NCBI RefSeq assembly: GCF_003347515.1
Contig: NZ_QEII01000298.1
Coordinates: 186,001-250,000 of the forward strand
Source of the DNA: Rhodoferax ferrireducens
GTDB lineage: Bacteria > Pseudomonadota > Gammaproteobacteria > Burkholderiales > Burkholderiaceae_C
Length of the DNA stretch: 64,000 bases
Reading direction: 5' to 3'
In this document: positions 51,220 through 59,567 of the stretch, one piece after another
Layout of the letters: each line of letters starts with the position of its first letter
Numbering within the stretch: the stretch's first letter is position 1
The notes under the pieces: generated by a model
Told to the model about the DNA's origin: nothing
Database searches by the model: none
What the model saw: the letters and a program-made list of their open reading frames with translations, nothing else
Program-made: the position numbers and the translations under genes

Positions 51220-53409
51220 ATGAACCACCGGATCAGGCTCGCAGCCGGACTCGGCATTCTGTATGGCTTGCTGGCCGTGCTCTTCGGCCTTCTCGGCCTG
51301 GTCCTGTGGGGCGACATGCAGGAGGCCGAGCGCCAGGCCGTGCTGGCCATCATGCGGCCGCGCTACGCCATGGCGGTGGTCATCATCCTGCTGGCCTGGT
51401 TCGGGCTGGGGCTGCTGGTCTGGGTTCTGTACCGGGCCTATGCGCTGGCCCCTGTGCGCCTGCGCGAACAGGCGCTGGTGATGGTCAACGCCAACCCCTC
51501 GCTGCGCCTGCAGGAGCTGGGGGCGCCCGAGATCCGCACGCTGGCGCAGGTGGTCAATTCACTGGCTGACCAGCGCGAATCATTGCAGCGCGATGTGGAG
51601 CAGCGGATTCTTGAGGCCAAGGCCTCCGTCGAAGAAGAAAAAAACCGCCTGGCCGCCTTGATGTCGGAACTCACACAAAGCGTGGTCGTGTGCAACCTGG
51701 ATGGCCGCATCCTGCTCTACAACAACCGCGCCCGGCTGCAGTTCCAGGTGCTGGGGCCGGGGGCGCTCGGCGGCAGCGCGGCCCTGATCGGGCTGGGTCG
51801 CTCCATTTTTGCCATGATGGAGCGCAACCTCATCACGCATGCGCTGGAGACCGTGCAGTACCGTCTGCAGCGCGGCAGCGAACAACCCTCCACCAATTTC
51901 GTCACCAGCACGCGCGCCGGGCAGTTGATACGCGTGCAAATGGCGCCGGTGTTCGGCAACGCCGGGCGGCAGAACGCCCCCCCCGCCGGCGCCGCCACCG
52001 ATCGCGTCATCAGCGGCTATGTGCTCATGCTCGACAACATCACCCGCAATGTGGAAACACAAAACCAGCGGGACTCGCTGCTGCAGGCGCTCACCGAGGG
52101 CAGCCGTGCGTCACTGGGCAATGTGCGTGCGGCGGCGGAGAACCTGCTGCAATACCCGGACATGGAGCACGAACAGCGCGAGCGCTTCGTCGGGGTGATC
52201 CGCGATGAAGTGGCGCTGCTGAGCCAGCGCATCAACCACGCCAGCAGCGAGTTCGCCGACACGCTCAAGGCGCGCTGGCCGCTGGAGGACATGCATGGAT
52301 CGGACCTGCTGCAGGCGGCACAACAGCGCATTGCGCAAAAGACCGGCCTCAGCGTCACCGTTGAAGCCATCGCCAGCGATTTGTGGATCAGGGTGGACAG
52401 CTTCTCGCTGCTGCAGGGCCTGTGCCACCTCGCCGCCCGGCTTCAGGAGGCGTGTGATGTGGACGCCGTGGCCCTGCGTCTGCAGGCGTCCGGTCGGCTG
52501 GCGGCGCTGGACCTGCTGTGGTCGGGTCCGGCCCTGGAACCGGCGCTGCTGGCGAGCTGGGAACAGTCCCCCATGCGCGCCGGCGACGAAGGCACGCCCC
52601 TGACCCTGCGCGAGGTGATCGAACGCCACGGCGGTGAACTCTGGCAACAGCACGACCAGGACAGGCCGCTGTCCCTGATCCGCATGCTGCTGCCCACCAC
52701 GGTGGCGCAAGAGGCCGCCGATCCGGCCGTGTGGCTGCGCAACGAGAGCCGCCCTGAGTACTACGACTTCGACCTGTTCCAGCAAACCGAGGAAACACGG
52801 GCGCTGGACGAGCGCCTGCTGACGCAACTCAGCTACACCGTGTTCGACACCGAAACCACCGGACTGGAGCCCTCGCAGGGCGATGAGATCATCCAGATTG
52901 GCGCCACCCGCATCGTCAATGGCCGCCTGTTGCGAAACGAGACCATCGACCAGCTGATTGACCCCCGGCGGCGACTCAAGCCCGAATCCATGGCCATCCA
53001 CGGCATCACCGACGACATGGTCCGGGGGCAGCCCACGATTGACCAGGTCTTGCCCACGTTTCATGAGTTCTGCGAAGACACGGTGCTGGTGGCGCACAAC
53101 GCCGCGTTTGACATGCGCTTCCTGCAACTCAAGGAAACGTCAACCGGCCTCGTGTTTTCGCATCCGGTGCTCGACACGCTGCTGCTGTCTGCGGTGATTC
53201 ACCCCAACCAGGAGTCACACCGGCTGGAGGCCATTGCCGAGCGCCTGGGCGTCAGTGTGATCGGCCGCCACACGGCCCTGGGCGACGCCATCGTCACCGG
53301 CGAGATATTCCTCAGGATGATTCCCTTGCTGGCGGAGCAAAACATCCATACCCTGGGGCAGGCGCGGGCCGCCGCCGCACGCACTTACTACGCGCGCACC
53401 ACTTATTGA
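51220..53409 (+). CDS. Membrane histidine-kinase-like sensor fused to a DnaQ-type 3'-5' exonuclease
   Basis: A 729-residue fusion. Residues 1-70 hold two membrane helices (LGILYGLLAVLFGLLGLVLW and YAMAVVIILLAWFGLGLLVW). A HAMP-like coiled coil follows, then a PAS-like domain (LAALMSELTQSVVVCNLDGRILLYNNRA split near residues 145-172) and a degenerate histidine kinase. The usual phospho-His site is replaced (EGSRASLGNVRAAAENLL) and the ATP-binding motifs are eroded. The C-terminal 190 residues are an intact DEDDh exonuclease: FDTETTG (about 543), HNAAFDMRFL, and HTALGDA with the His and Asp. It may degrade or sense nucleic acid ends at the membrane, or act as a nucleotide-controlled regulator; both are speculation. 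It belongs to the acetate-sensing operon. Confidence 0.85.
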   Translation: MNHRIRLAAGLGILYGLLAVLFGLLGLVLWGDMQEAERQAVLAIMRPRYAMAVVIILLAWFGLGLLVWVLYRAYALAPVRLREQALVMVNANPSLRLQELGAPEIRTLAQVVNSLADQRESLQRDVEQRILEAKASVEEEKNRLAALMSELTQSVVVCNLDGRILLYNNRARLQFQVLGPGALGGSAALIGLGRSIFAMMERNLITHALETVQYRLQRGSEQPSTNFVTSTRAGQLIRVQMAPVFGNAGRQNAPPAGAATDRVISGYVLMLDNITRNVETQNQRDSLLQALTEGSRASLGNVRAAAENLLQYPDMEHEQRERFVGVIRDEVALLSQRINHASSEFADTLKARWPLEDMHGSDLLQAAQQRIAQKTGLSVTVEAIASDLWIRVDSFSLLQGLCHLAARLQEACDVDAVALRLQASGRLAALDLLWSGPALEPALLASWEQSPMRAGDEGTPLTLREVIERHGGELWQQHDQDRPLSLIRMLLPTTVAQEAADPAVWLRNESRPEYYDFDLFQQTEETRALDERLLTQLSYTVFDTETTGLEPSQGDEIIQIGATRIVNGRLLRNETIDQLIDPRRRLKPESMAIHGITDDMVRGQPTIDQVLPTFHEFCEDTVLVAHNAAFDMRFLQLKETSTGLVFSHPVLDTLLLSAVIHPNQESHRLEAIAERLGVSVIGRHTALGDAIVTGEIFLRMIPLLAEQNIHTLGQARAAAARTYYARTTY

Positions 53410-53423
53410 ACCCGCACCGCGCC

Positions 53424-54884
53424 ATGGAACAGACGCCCTTCCCGACTCCGCGCAGCAATGTCCTGGCCATGCACAGCCCCTTGAGCCAGTTGCCCAAGCG
53501 CGCGCCGGTGACGGTCATGCTGGGCACGCCACTGCGCGAAGCGCTGGCCATCATGGACCGCCTGCGCATCGGCTCCATCATCGTGGTGGACGACCATGGC
53601 CGCCTCCCCCTGGGCATTTTCACGCTGCGCGACGTGTTGCACCGCGTGGCACTGCCGCAGGTCAGTCTGGAGGAGCCGATTGCCAGCGTGATGACCGGTG
53701 GCGTCATCACGGTAAAGCCGCACACCACCGCCTATGAGGCCGCCGTCATCATGGCGCGCCGTGGGCTGCGCCATCTGCTGGTGGTCGACGAGGCCGCTCA
53801 CCTGGTCTCCATCGTGTCACAAAACGACTTGTATGCCTTGCAACGCACCAGCCTCAAGGACGTCAGCAACGACATCCGCCAGGCGCGCGACCTGCCTACC
53901 CTGCAGGCCTGCGCCAAGGACATCCAGCGCGTGGCGCTGGCCTCGCTGACGCAGGGCATGGCGGCGGCGCAGCTGACGCAATTCATCTCCACCCTGAATG
54001 ATTTGCTGACCTTGCGCGTGATCGAACTCACCCATGACGAGTTCGACCTGCCGGAGATCAAATGGTGCTGGATCGCGCTGGGCTCGGAAGGCCGCTACGA
54101 ACAAACGCTGTGCACCGATCAGGACAACGGCATCATCTTCGAATCCGAGAACGCCGCCGCCACCGACACGCTGCGCCAGCGTTTCCTGCCGTTTGCGCAA
54201 GCGGTCAACCAGAAGCTCGATGCCTGCGGTTTTCCGCTCTGCAAGGGCGGCATCATGGCGGGCAACCCGCAGTGGTGCCTGTCCCTGCCCGAGTGGCGCG
54301 CCCGCTTCAGTGACTGGATTGAACACCCGCAACCCAAGGCCTTGCTCAACGCAGCGATATTTTTTGACTTCCGCCCGCTCTATGGTTTTGACAGCCTGAG
54401 CGACGCGCTGCGCGACTGGGTGCTCGACGCTACCCGCAACGCGCAGCTGTTTCTGCGCCTGATGGCCGAGAACGCGCTGCAATGCGCACCACCGCTGGGC
54501 CTGATTCGCGATTTCGTGTTCGATGGCAACAAGGATTTCCCCAACACCATCGACCTCAAGATGTATGGCTCGCGGCCTTTCGTGGACGCCGCGCGCCTGC
54601 TCTCGCTCACGCACGGCGTGCGCCAGACCAGCACGGCGCAACGCCTGCTGGGCGCCTCCAGGTCGGTGAACTTTGGCGGCGATGACGTCGCCGCCATGGT
54701 GGACAGCTTCTACTACATCCAGTTGCTGCGCTTGCGCCACCAGCATCAGGTGCTGGGCGAACACGGCGGCGGCAACCGCATCAACCCGGACCTGCTGAAT
54801 GAACTGGATCGCCACATCCTCAAGGAAGCCTTCAAACAGGCCCGTAAACTGCAGAGCCGGCTCAGGCTTGACTACCGACTGTAG
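53424..54884 (+). CDS. CBS-domain protein with DUF294 nucleotidyltransferase-like domain (no cNMP domain)
   Basis: A 486-residue cytoplasmic protein. Two CBS repeats (about residues 25-140, including MLGTPLREALAIMDRLRIGS and VIMARRGLRHLLVVDEA) bind adenine nucleotides in related proteins. The DUF294 part has the nucleotidyltransferase motif GSEGRYEQTLCTDQDNG (about 217-233) and a C-terminal helical domain (RPFVDAARLLSLTHGVRQTS). It resembles GlnD-type transferases. ATG at 53424 is preferred over a TTG at 53406. It follows the exonuclease fusion closely and precedes the ActP genes. CBS-DUF294 and DnaQ genes next to actP are also known in Pseudomonas, but their role there is unclear. Confidence 0.85.
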   Translation: MEQTPFPTPRSNVLAMHSPLSQLPKRAPVTVMLGTPLREALAIMDRLRIGSIIVVDDHGRLPLGIFTLRDVLHRVALPQVSLEEPIASVMTGGVITVKPHTTAYEAAVIMARRGLRHLLVVDEAAHLVSIVSQNDLYALQRTSLKDVSNDIRQARDLPTLQACAKDIQRVALASLTQGMAAAQLTQFISTLNDLLTLRVIELTHDEFDLPEIKWCWIALGSEGRYEQTLCTDQDNGIIFESENAAATDTLRQRFLPFAQAVNQKLDACGFPLCKGGIMAGNPQWCLSLPEWRARFSDWIEHPQPKALLNAAIFFDFRPLYGFDSLSDALRDWVLDATRNAQLFLRLMAENALQCAPPLGLIRDFVFDGNKDFPNTIDLKMYGSRPFVDAARLLSLTHGVRQTSTAQRLLGASRSVNFGGDDVAAMVDSFYYIQLLRLRHQHQVLGEHGGGNRINPDLLNELDRHILKEAFKQARKLQSRLRLDYRL

Positions 54885-55026
54885 CGCGGCGTGTCTTTGG
54901 CCGGAGCGCAAACACAGCATTCAGTTGCAACGTAAGGGACTGGTCAGACCTCGTGTGCAAGATCAGCCCAATGTGCCGACAACACATTCCCTGTATTCCG
55001 TGCAAACCAAACCCGAGGAGACCCAC

Positions 55027-55335
55027 ATGATTGATCCGTTGGTCAACAAAATTCAAACCCACCCAAAGTACCTGGAACTTCGGAAAAAACGTAACGCGTT
55101 TGGCTGGGGCCTGACATTGCTGATGATGGTCGTGTATTACGGCTACATCGCACTGATCGCGTTCAACAAACCCTTTCTGGCCCAGCCGATTGGCGCGGGC
55201 GTGACCTCGCTGGGGATTCCCATCGGCATGGGCGTCATCGTGTTCACCATTGTGATCACGGGCATCTATGTGCGTCGCGCCAACAGCGAGTTTGACGATC
55301 TGACCGCTGCCATTTTGAAAGACGTCTCCAAATGA
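55027..55335 (+). CDS. DUF485 small subunit of the acetate symporter (YjcH-like)
   Basis: A 102-residue inner-membrane protein with two helices ([18 protein letters not shown], about residues 28-45, and [19 protein letters not shown], about 62-80) and the DUF485 pattern [16 protein letters not shown] with [19 protein letters not shown] at 55027 has GAGGAG upstream. Its end overlaps actP by four bases. YjcH-ActP pairing is the usual arrangement. The 142 bases before it show no gene. Confidence 0.93.
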   Translation: MIDPLVNKIQTHPKYLELRKKRNAFGWGLTLLMMVVYYGYIALIAFNKPFLAQPIGAGVTSLGIPIGMGVIVFTIVITGIYVRRANSEFDDLTAAILKDVSK

Positions 55336-57059
55336 AAACAGCAAAAATAACTTTTGTCGCATTGCTGGCACTGCTGGCGGCAGGCTCAGCACTGGCCGCC
55401 GGGGCGGACCTCGGGCAAGTCGAGAAACAACCCACCAACTGGGTTGCCATCAGCATGTTTGCCGGCTTCGTCATCATGACCCTGTTCATTACCAAATGGG
55501 CAGCCGCCAAGACCAAATCCGCCGCTGACTTCTACACCGGCGGTGGCGGCATCACCGGTTTTCAGAACGGCCTGGCGATTGCGGGCGACTACATGTCGGC
55601 CGCGTCTTTTCTGGGTATTTCCGCAGCCGTGATGGCCTCCGGCTATGACGGCTTGATCTACTCGATCGGCTTTCTGGTCGGCTGGCCCGTCATCACGTTT
55701 TTGATGGCCGAGCGCCTGCGCAACCTCGGAAAATTCACATTTGCCGACGTCGCCGGTTACCGCTTCCAGCAAAAACCGATTCGCATTTTTGCGGCTTCCG
55801 GCACGCTGGTGGTCGTGGCTTTCTACCTGATCGCCCAAATGGTGGGTGCGGGTGCACTGATCAAACTGCTGTTCGGCCTGGACTACTGGCTGGCCGTGGT
55901 GATCGTCGGTGCGCTGATGATGATTTATGTGCTGTTCGGCGGCATGACGGCGACCACCTGGGTGCAGATCATCAAGGCCTGTTTGCTGCTGGCCGGTGTC
56001 ACCTTCATGGCCTTCATGGTCATGTCGAACTACGGCTTCAGCTTTGAAGCGCTGTTTGCCGCAGGCGTCAAGGTGAAGACCCAGCTGGCCATTAACGGTG
56101 GTAAGACCGAGGTCGACGCCGCCGCCATTGGGCTGGCCATCATGGGCCCCGGCGGTTTTGTGAAGGATCCGATTTCGGCGATCTCCTTCGGCATGGCACT
56201 GATGTTCGGTACCGCCGGTTTGCCCCACATCCTGATGCGCTTTTTCACGGTGCCGGATGCCAAGCAAGCGCGTAAATCCGTGCTGTGGGCGACCACCTGG
56301 ATTGGCTACTTCTATGTGCTGATTTTCATCATCGGCTTCGGCGCCATCACCCTGGTGTTGACCAACCCTGAGTTTGCGGATACCGCCAAGGGCATCATCA
56401 AGGGCGGCGGCGGCTCGGCCAATATGGCAGCTGTGCTGGTAGCCAAGGCTGTCGGCGGCAATGTCTTCTTCGGCTTTATCTCCGCAGTCGCTTTTGCCAC
56501 GATTCTGGCGGTGGTGGCCGGTCTGACCCTGTCAGGCGCTTCTGCTGTGTCGCATGACATCTACGCCACCGTGATCAAAAAGGGCAAGGCTGACAGCGCT
56601 TCCGAACTCAAGGTGTCGCGCATCACGACACTGGTTCTCGGTGTGGTTGCTGTTGTTCTCGGCATCGCGTTCGAAAAGCAGAACATTGCGTTCATGGTGT
56701 CCCTGGCCTTCGCCATTGCCGCCTCGGCCAACTTCCCGGTGCTGTTCATGTCGGTGCTCTGGAAAGACTGCACGACCAAGGGCGCGGTGATTGGCGGCTT
56801 CCTCGGTCTGTTCTCATCCGTGGCGCTGACCATCGTGTCGCCCTCGGTCTGGGAAGCCACGCTGGGTTACCCCAAGGGTTCGGCGCTGTTCCCTTACACC
56901 TCGCCGGCTCTGTTCTCCATGACCATCGGCTTTGTCGGCATCTGGCTGTTCTCCATTCTGGATCGCAGCCCCAATGCAGCCAAGGAACGTGCCGCATTCC
57001 CGGCGCAGCAAGTGCGCTCGGAAACCGGCTACGGCGCATCGGGCGCTTCCGGCCACTGA
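55332..57059 (+). CDS. actP: Cation/acetate symporter
   Basis: An Na+-coupled acetate permease of the SSS family. The 575-residue protein has a cleavable-looking N-terminal hydrophobic segment ([19 protein letters not shown]), as in E. coli ActP, and the family motifs [36 protein letters not shown] and [17 protein letters not shown]. The length matches the standard (549 in E. coli) and there is no inserted loop, unlike the symporter at 44274. It ends the operon that begins at 47825 and is followed by a terminator. Confidence 0.94.
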   Translation: MKTAKITFVALLALLAAGSALAAGADLGQVEKQPTNWVAISMFAGFVIMTLFITKWAAAKTKSAADFYTGGGGITGFQNGLAIAGDYMSAASFLGISAAVMASGYDGLIYSIGFLVGWPVITFLMAERLRNLGKFTFADVAGYRFQQKPIRIFAASGTLVVVAFYLIAQMVGAGALIKLLFGLDYWLAVVIVGALMMIYVLFGGMTATTWVQIIKACLLLAGVTFMAFMVMSNYGFSFEALFAAGVKVKTQLAINGGKTEVDAAAIGLAIMGPGGFVKDPISAISFGMALMFGTAGLPHILMRFFTVPDAKQARKSVLWATTWIGYFYVLIFIIGFGAITLVLTNPEFADTAKGIIKGGGGSANMAAVLVAKAVGGNVFFGFISAVAFATILAVVAGLTLSGASAVSHDIYATVIKKGKADSASELKVSRITTLVLGVVAVVLGIAFEKQNIAFMVSLAFAIAASANFPVLFMSVLWKDCTTKGAVIGGFLGLFSSVALTIVSPSVWEATLGYPKGSALFPYTSPALFSMTIGFVGIWLFSILDRSPNAAKERAAFPAQQVRSETGYGASGASGH

Positions 57060-57112
57060 GACTGAGATTCAACTGAAACGCAGGCCCACAGCCTGCGCTA
57101 TTCAAAGCTTCA

Positions 57113-57137
57113 ACCGGGCCACGTGCCCGGTTTTTTT
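57113..57137 (+). terminator. Rho-independent terminator of actP
   Basis: Arms ACCGGGC (57113-57119) and GCCCGGT (57125-57131) with a 5-base loop and a seven-T run, 54 bases after the stop codon. Confidence 0.9.
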
Positions 57138-57250
57138 GTGTCCGACTATGTGGTGAAACGCACAGACAAAGTTGCGCCCAATCAATACAGTTATTCGTGG
57201 GCCACGCATCGACTTGCCCACGCACACGTCAACCTTTGAAGGACAAGTCC

Positions 57251-58000
57251 ATGAATACACTCAACAAATTCTTGCTTGCATGCGTCCCGGTCGTGGGTCT
57301 TGCCGCCTGTGGTGGTGGCGACACGGCAGACCGGATCGATCTCGCCGACCCGACCGTACGCTTCGTGCATGCCTCACCACTGGCGCCGAACCTGACGCTG
57401 TCCCACGGCACCGTCATCCAGTCGGATGTGACCGACAAGCCTTACAAATTCGCCTCGAACTACTTCAACGTGGATATGGGCGCTTCCGACTGGTCCGTGA
57501 AGACGAGCACCGGCGCTGTGACCCTGGGGACGGTGTCGATCGACCCGGTGCGCGGCAACAAGTACACGATCGTGGCCTTGCCGGCTTCCAATACCGAAAG
57601 CAGCATTTACCTGATCACCGACCCTTACAACAAGCCCCTCACGAGCGACAGTGCCCGGCTGCGAATCATGAACGCATCGTTCAACGCGAGCAACATCGAC
57701 CTGTACATGACAGCGGTCGGTGCCGACATCACAGCGACAGGCCCGACGATCGGGGCCACCGCCTACAAAACCTCTGGGCCGGCCTCGGGCGGCGACTCGA
57801 TTGACATTCCGGGCGGCACCTACCAGATAACAATCACGACAGCCGGCACCAAAACTGTGCTCTTCAAGGGTCAGCGGACTTTCGGCAACAACAATGATAT
57901 CTTGCTCATCAGTGTGCCCGACTCGCTGCTGCCCGGCGCCATCAAGACACTGGTGAAAATCGAGGGAGAAACAGGAACGACCGAAGTGCCCGCCAGCTGA
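57251..58000 (+). CDS. DUF4397 lipoprotein
   Basis: A 249-residue exported lipoprotein with signal peptide and lipobox (LLACVPVVGLAAC, Cys near residue 20). The body carries the DUF4397 beta-sandwich pattern (VRFVHASPLAPNLTL, FNVDMGASDWSV, then a second unit beginning ARLRIMNASFNASNIDLYM). Such proteins are surface or periplasmic and of unknown role. ATG at 57251 was chosen over an in-frame start at 57197 because the lipoprotein signal begins there and AAGGAC lies upstream. It is a single-gene unit between the actP terminator and the following minus-strand gene. Confidence 0.88.
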   Translation: MNTLNKFLLACVPVVGLAACGGGDTADRIDLADPTVRFVHASPLAPNLTLSHGTVIQSDVTDKPYKFASNYFNVDMGASDWSVKTSTGAVTLGTVSIDPVRGNKYTIVALPASNTESSIYLITDPYNKPLTSDSARLRIMNASFNASNIDLYMTAVGADITATGPTIGATAYKTSGPASGGDSIDIPGGTYQITITTAGTKTVLFKGQRTFGNNNDILLISVPDSLLPGAIKTLVKIEGETGTTEVPAS

Positions 58001-58021
58001 CTTTGCATGGAGCGCCGATCC

Positions 58022-58213
58022 TCAGATCTTCGGGTTCTTCGGTGTGTCGGTCACGGGCTTGCCTTCATCGTCCAGGTCCGTGTTGGGCTTGATGGCCGGA
58101 GAGCCCGCGCCTGGCGTGGCGTTGACGTTGTCCTCGACCATGTCGAGAAACTCATCCACCTCGTCGGTCGAGTGCTTGGAGGGTTCGATATGGGCCGGTT
58201 GTTCGCGCGTCAT
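58022..58213 (-). CDS. Small acidic hypothetical protein
   Basis: A 63-residue, highly acidic, hydrophilic protein with no Cys and no membrane segment. It contains STDEVDEFLDMVEDNVNATP and a Thr/Pro/Lys-rich tail (VTDTPKNPKI). ATG at 58213 has AAGGA 6 bases upstream, which decides it over the longer frame opening at 58309. No family was recognised; it looks partly disordered. The 209 bases to the next gene show only small hairpins. Confidence 0.6.
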   Translation of the reverse strand: MTREQPAHIEPSKHSTDEVDEFLDMVEDNVNATPGAGSPAIKPNTDLDDEGKPVTDTPKNPKI

Positions 58214-58422
58214 GGTGATTCCTTTGCGTTGATGGCAGGGACGCTCAGTATCTGCCGCTGACCGCGCGGCGTCTGTCAGTCGGACGGAGGCGCCACGGTA
58301 AGACGGCACCTACAGCCGGTTCGGACGGTGGGCTCTGGCTTTGAATGTGCCCGCCCGCTGCGGCGTCACGGCGACCCAGCCGTGCCTGCTCGGTTTTTTA
58401 GGCACGCGTCATTGATGACGCC

Positions 58423-58776
58423 TCAGGAGTCGTCGCTGGACCACAGGTGAACACGGCTGTAGACATTCACCACACCGGGCACCCGGCTGGCCACCGCGCG
58501 TGCGCGCGACTCATGACTGGGCTGCCTGGCCCACCCGCTGAGCATGACGACACCGTCATTGACCGCCACCTGAATGTCCCGGGCTTTGTCGTCCAGAGAT
58601 GTCTGGATGGCGTCCGTCACGGCGGTGGCAAGCGCCGGGTCACCCACAGCGCTAGCGCTGGATGAATAGGCCGGGGCTCGTTCACCCATCTGCATGGCGG
58701 AACAGCCCATCAGCCCGGCAACTGACAAAACAAGGGCTGGTGGCAAATACAAATACTTGATTTTCAGGGACTTCAT
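58423..58776 (-). CDS. BON-domain lipoprotein (OsmY-like)
   Basis: A 117-residue lipoprotein with lipobox LMGC (Cys near residue 25) and one BON domain (about 45-115), with VTDAIQTSLDDKARDIQVAV, DGVVMLSGWARQPSHESRA and VPGVVNVYSRVHL. BON domains bind phospholipid, and OsmY-like proteins support envelope stability under stress. ATG at 58776 was chosen for the clean lipoprotein signal; AAAGGAAC precedes it by 4-5 bases. Confidence 0.9.
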   Translation of the reverse strand: MKSLKIKYLYLPPALVLSVAGLMGCSAMQMGERAPAYSSSASAVGDPALATAVTDAIQTSLDDKARDIQVAVNDGVVMLSGWARQPSHESRARAVASRVPGVVNVYSRVHLWSSDDS

Positions 58777-58910
58777 TGCAGTTCCTTTCACAAAAAAGCA
58801 AATCAATTACCTCCCCTGCGTCGCCTCACAAATTTTTACTCTCACGAATTGCAGTCTGCATTGCGAATCCTCACGAACCCGAGCTTTAAGACACCTTTCC
58901 GCTGCCCAGC

Positions 58911-59567
58911 TCAGTCCCCACGCAAGTGCCGCAGTTTGATGAAGGCCAGCGCCGCCATCACCGCATCGTTCAGCGCATCGTGGGCGTCACGCAAGGGCAG
59001 GCCCAGATCGATCATCAGGGTGGCAAAACGAAGATCAATGTCAACATTGGCCTGCTGCTGGTAGGCGGGGAGCTGCCTGAATTTGAAGTCGTAATACAGG
59101 GCGGACACCTCGATTTTGGCTTGCGGCAGGCCCTGACCCAGCATGGGGAAGAGCGCCCGATTCAGCATGGCCAAGTCAAACTCCAGGTAATAGCCCACCA
59201 GTGGCCGGCTGCCGATGAAATGCATCAGGCGCTTCATCGCTTCATCCATCGGCAAGCCTTGGGCCACGTCGCGTTCGCGCAGACGATGAATGCGCACGCT
59301 CTCGGCCGAGATCCCGCGCTCCGGACGCACCAGCAACTCGAGCCGATCGCTGGTCATGATGCGGTTGCCGACGATGCGCACAGCACCGATCGAAATGATT
59401 TCATCGGTGCGCACATTCAGGCCAGTGGTCTCGCAGTCCAGCGCCACCCATTCGTTGGCGGGCGGCGGGTCGAACATGAAGCGAAACGCCGGGTCACCCA
59501 GGTGGTACAGCAGCCACTCGCGCTTGAGCGCGGCCCACCAGCGCGAGGGCAAGAGCGGAACGCTCAC
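58911..59567 (-). CDS. 3'-5' exonuclease (DnaQ/DEDDh family)
   Basis: A 218-residue exonuclease with WVALDCETTGLNVRTDEI (DxE, about residue 43-45), SVRIHRLRERDVAQG, LVGYYLEFDLAMLNRAL (motif II Asp) and DAHDALNDAVMAALAF (His and Asp of motif III). About 35 residues precede the catalytic domain. It overlaps the CBS-DUF294 gene upstream by four bases. Together they repeat, in separated form, the exonuclease and DUF294 pair at 51220-54884. The role in carbon metabolism or nucleotide sensing is not known. Confidence 0.9.
   Translation of the reverse strand: MSVPLLPSRWWAALKREWLLYHLGDPAFRFMFDPPPANEWVALDCETTGLNVRTDEIISIGAVRIVGNRIMTSDRLELLVRPERGISAESVRIHRLRERDVAQGLPMDEAMKRLMHFIGSRPLVGYYLEFDLAMLNRALFPMLGQGLPQAKIEVSALYYDFKFRQLPAYQQQANVDIDLRFATLMIDLGLPLRDAHDALNDAVMAALAFIKLRHLRGD

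Noticed and set aside
58278-58422. Terminator after the BON-domain gene
   Set aside because: A GCGTCAT/ATGACGC stem is present just past the stop, but it is followed by an A-run and not a T-run in the direction of transcription.
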